Below are positions 1 to 3,745 of a stretch of 5,762 nt of DNA, piece after piece (position 1 is the first letter of the stretch; every line of letters begins with the position of its first letter). The position numbers and the translations under genes were made by a program. The notes under the pieces are model-generated. The model saw nothing but the letters and a program-made list of their open reading frames with translations, made no database searches and was not told the DNA's origin. The stretch comes from Hyphomicrobiales bacterium (GTDB taxonomy: Bacteria; Pseudomonadota; Alphaproteobacteria; Rhizobiales; Xanthobacteraceae): contig PKXB01000208.1 in NCBI GenBank assembly GCA_003133345.1, forward strand, positions 3,437 to 9,198, in the 5' to 3' direction.

Positions 1-651
1 AACGGCGCGGGCAAGACCACCTTCTTCAAGATGCTGACCTGCGAGGTGCCACCGACGTCGGGTACGATCATGTTCGAAGGCCGTGACATTACTGGCATGA
101 ACGTCACCGACGTTTGCCAACTGGGCCTGACCAAAAGCTACCAGGTCAACCAGCTCTTTGCGCGTCTGACGGTCCGCGAGAACCTGACGATCGCGGCGCT
201 GGCGGAACTACGCGGCAAGTTCCGGCTCGATATGCTGAGGAGCCTTTCGAAGATTCCCCGATTGCATGAACAGGTCGAGCATACGCTCGAACTCGTGAAA
301 CTCACCGAGCGACCCGACACGCCGGTCTCGCGGCTCGCTTATGGCGAGAAACGACGGCTGGAAGTGGGCCTCGCGCTAGCATCATCGCCGTCGCTTTTGT
401 TGCTTGATGAGCCGCTCGCCGGCATGAGTCCGCGCGAGCGGGTGGAGACTGTCAAGCTGCTTAAATCGATCAGCCAGGGCCGCACCATGATCATCATCGA
501 TCACGACATGGATTCGCTGTTCGAACTGGCGGAACGGATTACGGTGTTGCAGGAAGGCCGCGTGCTGGTGGAGGGCACGCCAGAAGAGATCAAGGGTAAC
601 GCGGTCGTGCAGGAAGCTTATCTCGGCGGCGTGCACGGGGTGCTCGAATGA
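1..651 (+). CDS. livG: LivG-type ABC importer ATP-binding protein (5'-truncated by window edge)
   Basis: This is one of two cytoplasmic ATPases that power a branched-chain-amino-acid-type (HAAT family) ABC importer. The reading frame is open from base 1, inside the Walker A loop (NGAGKTT, visible residues 1-7). About 35-40 N-terminal residues therefore lie off the left edge, and the methionine at base 31 is internal. 216 residues are visible. In order they show Walker A, a Q-loop glutamine (Q48 in KSYQ), the ABC signature in the variant form LAYGEKRR (112-119), Walker B LLLLDEP (132-138, catalytic E137), and the H-loop IIDHDM with H168. The C-terminus reads VLVEGTPEEI before the tail, as is common in LivG. 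The stop overlaps the livF start as ATGA, so the two are translationally coupled. The substrate cannot be read from the ATPase; urea, amides and aromatic acids are alternatives to Leu/Ile/Val. Confidence 0.93.
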   Translation, partial: NGAGKTTFFKMLTCEVPPTSGTIMFEGRDITGMNVTDVCQLGLTKSYQVNQLFARLTVRENLTIAALAELRGKFRLDMLRSLSKIPRLHEQVEHTLELVKLTERPDTPVSRLAYGEKRRLEVGLALASSPSLLLLDEPLAGMSPRERVETVKLLKSISQGRTMIIIDHDMDSLFELAERITVLQEGRVLVEGTPEEIKGNAVVQEAYLGGVHGVLE

Positions 652-1346
652 GCCTGCTCGATGTCCATGGCCTAAACAGCTATTATGGGGATTCTCATAT
701 CCTCTTCGACCTTTCGCTGCGGGTTGAGCGTAACGAGGTGGTGGCGCTGCTGGGCCGCAACGGCGCGGGCAAGAGCACGGCCTTAAAGAGCCTGATGGGT
801 GTCGTGACGCCTCGTGCCGGCTCGATCATGTTCGACGGCGTCGAGACCGCGGGCAAAAAGTGCCACGCCATTGCGCAAGCCGGCATGCAGTTGGTGCACG
901 AAGACCGACGTATTTTCGGGAGCCTCAACGTCGAGGAAAATCTCATTCTCGCTGGGCTGACGGCATCGAATCGGTGGCCGCTTGACCGCATCTACGAAAT
1001 GTTTCCCCGGCTCAGGGAGCGACGCGGCAGCCGCGGTACCGACCTGTCTGGCGGTGAGCAGCAGATGCTGGCAATCGCACGTGCTCTGATCCGCGATCCG
1101 AAGATTATCCTGCTGGACGAGCCGTTCGAAGGCCTAGCGCCTGTCATCGTGCGTGACCTGATGAAGGCGTGCCGCGAGCTTGCGGCTGCAGGCCAAACTA
1201 TCGTGCTGGTGGAGCAAAATATCGCCGCAGCCGTCGCGCTGGCGCAACGCGTCTACATCATCAACAACGGTTACATCATTCACGAAAGCTCGTCCGAAGA
1301 AATAAAGGCGCGGCCTGAAATCTTGCACCGTTATCTGGGTGTATAA
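648..1346 (+). CDS. livF: LivF-type ABC importer ATP-binding protein
   Basis: This is the second ATPase of the HAAT-type importer, paired with the LivG-like subunit just upstream. It is complete at 232 residues, close to the roughly 235 usual for LivF. Motifs in order are Walker A GRNGAGKST (36-44), VHEDRRIF (83-90) at the Q-loop position, where LivF proteins usually have a PEGR-like sequence, signature LSGGEQQ (133-139), and Walker B IILLDEP (153-159, catalytic E158). VEQN follows at 188-191, with Q190 where most ABC ATPases have the H-loop histidine; as I recall, this substitution is typical of LivF. The segment after Walker B reads FEGLAPVIV, a variant of the common SLGLAP. The ATG start overlaps the livG stop by four bases and has only a weak ribosome binding site (a G-rich tract near 637-640), which fits translational coupling. 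It is the last gene of its operon, and no hairpin plus T-run terminator is visible in 1347-1479. Transport substrate unknown. Confidence 0.94.
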   Translation: MSLLDVHGLNSYYGDSHILFDLSLRVERNEVVALLGRNGAGKSTALKSLMGVVTPRAGSIMFDGVETAGKKCHAIAQAGMQLVHEDRRIFGSLNVEENLILAGLTASNRWPLDRIYEMFPRLRERRGSRGTDLSGGEQQMLAIARALIRDPKIILLDEPFEGLAPVIVRDLMKACRELAAAGQTIVLVEQNIAAAVALAQRVYIINNGYIIHESSSEEIKARPEILHRYLGV

Positions 1347-1479
1347 TGGCTAGCAATCGGTTTGGCCGAACGGCCGCTCCTGGCATTGGGTGGAGATTAA
1401 AATTCTCATAACAGGTGGAGACGCTAGGCTTAACAAACGCAGGGTGAACTCTCCTGCAGCCTACGCCTTGGCAGCTCCA

Positions 1480-1776
1480 TTACGTCGAGCCTTCTACCAC
1501 GCGCAGGTCGCGTTCGACATTGCCGGTGCCAAGTGCTTTGAGCGCTTCCTTGTAGGCGGGCGTGTCATGGCAGGCGATCGCCTCCTGCACGCTGTCGAAC
1601 TCGACCAGCACCACGCGCTGGTCCATGCCCGCCTCGTAAATTTTCACCGGCTTACCGAGCGCGAGAAAGCGCCCGCGGGCCTCCGTAATCGCCGGAATCG
1701 CCAGCTTGGCATATGCCTGCCAGGCCTCCGGATTTTTCACCGAACGATAAGTAACCACCCAATAGGCTTTCGGCAT
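1480..1776 (-). CDS. DUF1330 family protein
   Basis: This is a small, probably cytoplasmic protein of 98 residues, the usual length for the DUF1330 family, which has a ferredoxin-like dimeric alpha/beta-barrel fold. Its biochemical role is unknown. The N-terminus (PKAYWVVTYRSVKNPEAWQAY) is typical, followed by a KLAIPAI segment, a glycine-rich ALGKP turn, and the conserved core from about residue 53 (RVVLVEFDSVQEAIACHDTP), where a strand leads into the YKEAL helix. The start is supported by a ribosome binding site AAGGAG (minus strand, 1783-1788) six bases upstream of ATG. A possible -10 TGTAAT lies at 1804-1809 on the minus strand, but its -35 (TTCTCG, 1827-1832) is poor. The gene converges with livF and is separated from it by 133 bases without a clear terminator. 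It looks like an independent single-gene unit. There is no signal peptide or membrane segment. Confidence 0.92.
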   Translation of the reverse strand: MPKAYWVVTYRSVKNPEAWQAYAKLAIPAITEARGRFLALGKPVKIYEAGMDQRVVLVEFDSVQEAIACHDTPAYKEALKALGTGNVERDLRVVEGST

Positions 1777-1782
1777 CGCGCA

Positions 1783-1788
1783 CTCCTT
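1783..1788 (-). promoter_or_regulatory. Ribosome binding site of the DUF1330 gene
   Basis: Read on the minus strand the site is AAGGAG, six bases before the ATG at 1776-1774. It is a near-perfect Shine-Dalgarno sequence and fixes the start of the 98-residue protein. Confidence 0.75.
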
Positions 1789-1943
1789 TTGTTTCGGTCG
1801 GTCATTACAGCATTTTTGAAATTCGTCGAGAAGTGGACGTCAGTGGTGAGGTCAAAGATGCGACTTAAAAAATGAGCGATAAAATCGGAACGCCAATGGT
1901 CTTGACTGTGAAGTTGCTTGGCGGCGCGGAAAGCCGTGGCGCG

Positions 1944-2042
1944 TTGACCCTTTACGACGAGTGCCGGGAGCGGCTGGTTTGGTTTGCCCCTTTCCAGCCG
2001 TTACCACACGGGGAGCCCCAGCCTAGCGCTGGGGCTTCTTCT
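1944..2042 (+). ncRNA. Candidate small RNA with two hairpins and its own terminator
   Basis: The first stem pairs 1969-1977 (AGCGGCTGG) with 1994-2002 (CCAGCCGTT): nine pairs including one G-U, closing a 16-base pyrimidine-rich loop (TTTGGTTTGCCCCTTT). Eleven bases later comes a perfect 9-bp terminator hairpin. A lone -35-like TTGACC at 1944-1949 has no good -10 partner, so the 5' end is unknown and the left boundary here is only nominal. No rightward gene ends here: the nearest upstream + strand gene, livF, stops about 670 bases earlier with an oppositely oriented gene in between. That makes an independent transcript a reasonable explanation. It matches no RNA family I can name. The alternative is the 3' end of an unrecognised small protein gene or a long livF 3' UTR. 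Confidence 0.33.
2014..2042 (+). terminator. Intrinsic terminator hairpin
   Basis: Arms AGCCCCAGC (2014-2022) and GCTGGGGCT (2028-2036) are perfectly complementary over 9 bp, mostly G-C, around the 5-base loop CTAGC. They are followed by a pyrimidine tail TCTTCT (2037-2042). On the + strand this is a standard Rho-independent terminator with a short, C-interrupted U tract. On the minus strand the tail would be CCCCGTG, so it is directional. It would end a transcript begun somewhere in 1800-1970. Confidence 0.65.
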
Positions 2043-2119
2043 ATCGGTGTGTGTACCGAGAAACTTCATCCGCATCGATTTTCCGAAGGAGATCGCCTAA
2101 CGTCAGCGCACGATGATGT

Positions 2120-2377
2120 TCATACCGGCTCTAGTCGCTGATTATGCTCCGTCAGCAGCTCGACACGGATCGGGTCGCCAGCTCGGACTTCGCCGGTAGC
2201 CAGGACGACGCCCATGATACCGGCCTTGCGGACTAGGTTGCCCTGCGCGTCGCGGTCTAGAACCGCCGCCATCAAGCCGGGCTGGTAGCCGTTCAACTGC
2301 CTGCAAGGGTCCCGAAGACCAGTCACGCCTACGACGGCGGTGTCACCGATGTGCAGCCGCGCCCCCCGTGGTAGTGC
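2120..2377 (-). pseudogene. MOSC-domain protein, C-terminal half only (gene relic)
   Basis: Read leftward, the frame from 2377 gives ALPRGARLHIGDTAVVGVTG, then LRDPCRQLNGYQPGLMAAVL, then DRDAQGNLVRKAGIMGVVLA, ending EVRAGDPIRVEL...RLEPV and TGA at 2122-2120. This is the C-terminal half of a MOSC domain (the molybdenum-cofactor-sulfurase C-terminal fold, YiiM-like), with the conserved cysteine in DPC retained. Members of this family as I recall them are about 180 residues. Here the recognisable sequence stops after 85 residues: upstream is a TGA (minus strand, 2386-2384), and the expected GEN-TT-G segment is absent in any frame. The missing N-terminal half would lie where the DUF4142 gene now sits, so a deletion or rearrangement probably removed it. 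A GTG at 2326 could start 68 residues, but it has no ribosome binding site and would give less than half a domain. No frameshift is visible in the retained part, suggesting recent decay. Confidence 0.8.
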
Positions 2378-2520
2378 GTCTGTTCAGTGCAGTGAACGCC
2401 CGATTGAGCCGGTTCTGCAACGGCGCCTCGCCGAATATTTTACGGGAACCTTTCTTCTCTCCAATCATCTAACGGGTGTCACGTTTCAACAGCGCCCGGC
2501 GCCGCTACGGCGTCCGGGGA

Positions 2521-2526
2521 GAGGAG
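2521..2526 (+). promoter_or_regulatory. Ribosome binding site of the DUF4142 gene
   Basis: GAGGAG (2521-2526), in the purine tract GGGGAGAGGAG, ends six bases before ATG 2533. It selects this start over the in-frame ATG at 2476, which lacks a ribosome binding site and would bury the signal peptide behind 19 arginine-rich residues. Confidence 0.8.
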
Positions 2527-2532
2527 AATCTT

Positions 2533-3057
2533 ATGTTGGTTCGATTAAGCGCGGCGATTGCCGCAATCTGTTTGCTGACCGGCGCGGCATATGCGCAAGG
2601 TGCGGCCAAACCGACCGATCCGCAGATCGCCCACATCGCCTATACGGCGGGGCAACTCGATATCGAAGCCGCCAAACAGGCGTTGAAAATATCCAAGAAC
2701 AAGGAGGTTAAGGCCTTTGCGAGCGACATGGTCCGCGACCACACTGCGGTGAACAAGCAGGCGCTGGCGCTGGTCAAGAAGCTCAAGGTAACGCCGGAGG
2801 ACAACGACACCAGCCGCTCGCTGACCAAGCAGGCCGACGCCAAGCGCGCGGAACTTAACAAGCTTAAAGGCAGGGCGTTCGACAAGGCGTATGTCGATAA
2901 CGAGGTCGCCTACCACAAGACCGTCGACAGCGCGCTCGAAAGCACGTTGATCCCGTCGGCAAACAATGCCGAGCTCAAGAGCCTGCTGCAAACCGGCCTG
3001 AAGATATTCCAAGGCCACGAGCAGCACGCCGAGCACGTCGCGTCTGAACTCAAATAG
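2533..3057 (+). CDS. DUF4142 family periplasmic protein
   Basis: This is an exported protein of unknown biochemical function in the DUF4142 family (predicted ferritin-like helical bundle). From ATG 2533 it has 174 residues. A signal peptide is clear: MLVR, a hydrophobic core LSAAIAAICLLTGA, and an AYA cleavage site after residue 21, leaving a mature protein of about 153 residues. The family core starts with IAHIAYTAGQLDIEAAKQAL (32-51), then the KNKEVKAFASDMVRDHT block (55-71) with the conserved D-H pair. A lysine-rich linker follows (81-112), then FDKAYVDNEVAYHKTVDSAL (116-135) and a C-terminal helix with histidines H162, H165 and H168. The cupredoxin gene follows after 16 bases, so the two are probably one transcript. 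I found no convincing promoter. Family members often sit in stress-response gene sets in rhizobia, but nothing in this sequence proves that here. Confidence 0.92.
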   Translation: MLVRLSAAIAAICLLTGAAYAQGAAKPTDPQIAHIAYTAGQLDIEAAKQALKISKNKEVKAFASDMVRDHTAVNKQALALVKKLKVTPEDNDTSRSLTKQADAKRAELNKLKGRAFDKAYVDNEVAYHKTVDSALESTLIPSANNAELKSLLQTGLKIFQGHEQHAEHVASELK

Positions 3058-3073
3058 CAGTAGGAATGCCGCC

Positions 3074-3391
3074 ATGACGCCGAGACGGATTTGCCTGGCT
3101 GCCGTCGCTCTGTTCGGGCTGATATCCGTCTCGGCGCAGGCGGCGACAATTCAAGTGACGATCGACAATCTCGTCTTTGTCCCCGCCGAAGTAACGGCGA
3201 AGGTCGGGGACACTGTCGAATGGGTCAACAAGGATATTCTGGCGCATACCGCCACCGCCATGAACGGCGACTGGAATGTTGTCATCGCACCGAAGCAGAC
3301 GGCACGACTGGTGGTGAAAAAGCCGGGAAATGTCGATTATTTCTGCAAGTATCATCCCAACATGAAGGGCCGCGTGGTCGTCACACCTTAG
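3074..3391 (+). CDS. Secreted cupredoxin (amicyanin/plastocyanin-like blue copper protein)
   Basis: This is a predicted periplasmic type-1 copper protein and a likely single-electron carrier; its redox partners are unknown. It has 105 residues with a signal peptide (MTPRR, hydrophobic core, AQA cleavage after residue 23), leaving about 82 mature residues, short like amicyanin-type cupredoxins. The N-terminal strands read IQVTIDNLVFVPAEVTAKVG, then DTVEWVNKD precedes the first ligand H58 in LAHTAT. The C-terminal ligand loop is YFCKYHPNMKG, giving C91, H94 and M97 in the spacing C-x2-H-x2-M, so the Cys-His-His-Met set is complete. The ATG lies 8 bases after AGGA (3062-3065) and 16 bases after the DUF4142 stop, so it is probably the second gene of that operon. 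Co-transcription suggests a shared envelope or redox-stress role, which is an inference. Copper binding is strongly supported; assignment to a named subfamily is not. Confidence 0.93.
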   Translation: MTPRRICLAAVALFGLISVSAQAATIQVTIDNLVFVPAEVTAKVGDTVEWVNKDILAHTATAMNGDWNVVIAPKQTARLVVKKPGNVDYFCKYHPNMKGRVVVTP

Positions 3392-3462
3392 CTCGCCACG
3401 TAACAGCGCCTCGCGCGGATTGAGGATGCCATCTGAATCGAGCTTTACGAGCATCTCGACCC

Positions 3463-3490
3463 AGTTCAAATTAGACGTTTTATTTGAACT
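3463..3490. repeat. Perfect 9-bp inverted repeat
   Basis: AGTTCAAAT (3463-3471) and ATTTGAACT (3482-3490) are exact reverse complements separated by 10 bases. The AT-rich arms and the lack of a T-run afterwards speak against a terminator. The spacing, about two helical turns between arm centres (19 bases), is compatible with a dimeric repressor or activator operator. It could also end the DUF4142-cupredoxin transcript by another mechanism. Confidence 0.55.
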
Positions 3491-3517
3491 TGAGCAGAGA
3501 GGAGGAGAAGGGGGACT

Positions 3518-3574
3518 ATGTTCAATCGGAAGCTATCAATACTCAATTTGCAAGTTTACAACCCTGACCATTGA
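3518..3574 (+). other. 18-codon mini-ORF, possible leader peptide
   Basis: ATG at 3518 opens MFNRKLSILNLQVYNPDH and stops at TGA 3572-3574. It is preceded by an unusually long purine tract (AGAGGAGGAGAAGGGGGA, 3498-3515) containing AGGAGG/GGAGGAG, 10-12 bases upstream. The ribosome binding site quality is better than that of transketolase itself. There is no run of one regulatory codon as in classical attenuation peptides, and I recognise no homologue. It could be a translated leader, a purine-rich regulatory tract with a chance ATG, or nothing. Confidence 0.25.
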
Positions 3575-3602
3575 GCAACATTCAACAAACGTCGTTCATT
3601 GG

Positions 3603-3626
3603 CGGCATTAACATGAATTAATGCCG
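3603..3626. repeat. Perfect 9-bp inverted repeat
   Basis: CGGCATTAA (3603-3611) and TTAATGCCG (3618-3626) are exact reverse complements around the 6-base spacer CATGAA. In RNA this is a stable-looking hairpin with a 6-base loop, followed by ACCTTTAAG, so a weak terminator or attenuator is possible. In DNA it could be an operator. It lies 119 bases before the transketolase ATG and 28 bases after the mini-ORF stop. Confidence 0.55.
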
Positions 3627-3731
3627 ACCTTTAAGCCGGTGTTGGTGCCGAATCGTGGAACTTTTACTTCAAGCGAGGATTGTACCGTCGGGGCGGCTTC
3701 TCAGGACGCAATGTATAACGGGCCGAGATTG

Positions 3732-3745
3732 CGAGAAGCTTCTCG
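3732..3745. repeat. 14-bp palindrome abutting the transketolase start codon
   Basis: CGAGAAGCTTCTCG is its own reverse complement and ends on the base before ATG 3746. As RNA it could form a 5-bp stem with an AGCT tetraloop. That stem would hide GAGAAG (3733-3738), the only Shine-Dalgarno-like sequence at a workable distance. It could therefore modulate translation or be a protein site, but it may be chance. Confidence 0.45.

Larger units (their letters stand above)
1777..2119. other. Intergenic stretch with no convincing protein gene
   Basis: These 343 bases lie between the start of the leftward DUF1330 gene and the 3' end of the leftward MOSC relic. A rightward frame opens at 1872 (MSDKIGTPMV...) and runs 89 codons. 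I do not accept it: there is no Shine-Dalgarno sequence, I recognise no family, and the frame reads straight through a strong terminator hairpin at 2014-2036. The supported content is the DUF1330 ribosome binding site at the left, then two consecutive + strand hairpins (1969-2002 and 2014-2036). Bases 2043-2119 hold nothing I recognise. Confidence 0.6.
3392..3745. other. Intergenic leader region upstream of transketolase
   Basis: These 354 bases separate the cupredoxin stop from the transketolase start and hold no accepted protein gene. Base composition becomes AT-richer from about 3463 to 3625. Contents, left to right: a leftward frame at about 3396-3469 that vaguely resembles the tail of an FAD-linked oxidase (very uncertain); a 9-bp inverted repeat (3463-3490); a purine-rich tract and an 18-codon mini-ORF (3500-3574); a second 9-bp inverted repeat (3603-3626); a -10-like TATAAC at 3714-3719 with no matching -35 at 16-18 bases; and a 14-bp palindrome ending at the base before ATG. 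The transketolase promoter must lie here if the gene is not read from the cupredoxin operon. No LysR-type (CbbR) site could be assigned with confidence. Confidence 0.6.

Noticed and set aside
1390..1875. Rightward 161-codon ORF opposite the DUF1330 gene
   Set aside because: It is antisense to a clear family member with its own ribosome binding site. The arginine/histidine/leucine-rich translation is typical of the shadow of a GC-rich gene.
1872..2141. Rightward 89-codon ORF beginning MSDKIGTPMV
   Set aside because: It has no Shine-Dalgarno sequence, no recognisable family or composition, and its frame passes through a strong intrinsic terminator and overlaps the end of the MOSC relic.
2343..2468. 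Leftward 41-codon ORF beginning MIGEKKGSRKIFGEAPLQNR
   Set aside because: Its basic composition made it worth a look, but it has no ribosome binding site, no family I recognise, and its end overlaps the MOSC relic in another frame.
2445..2475. EcfG-type general-stress promoter before the DUF4142 gene
   Set aside because: GGAAC at 2445-2449 matches the -35, but no CGTT follows at 16-18 bases (ATCT/TCTA instead), so the two-part motif fails.
2476..2532. Upstream ATG as the DUF4142 start
   Set aside because: In-frame ATG 2476 has no ribosome binding site and would add 19 charged residues before the signal peptide; ATG 2533 has GAGGAG at ideal spacing.
3050..3469. Leftward 139-codon ORF across the cupredoxin gene
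   Set aside because: Most of it is antisense to the cupredoxin, whose ligand set and signal peptide are unmistakable. Only the first 25 residues are kept as a weak relic idea.
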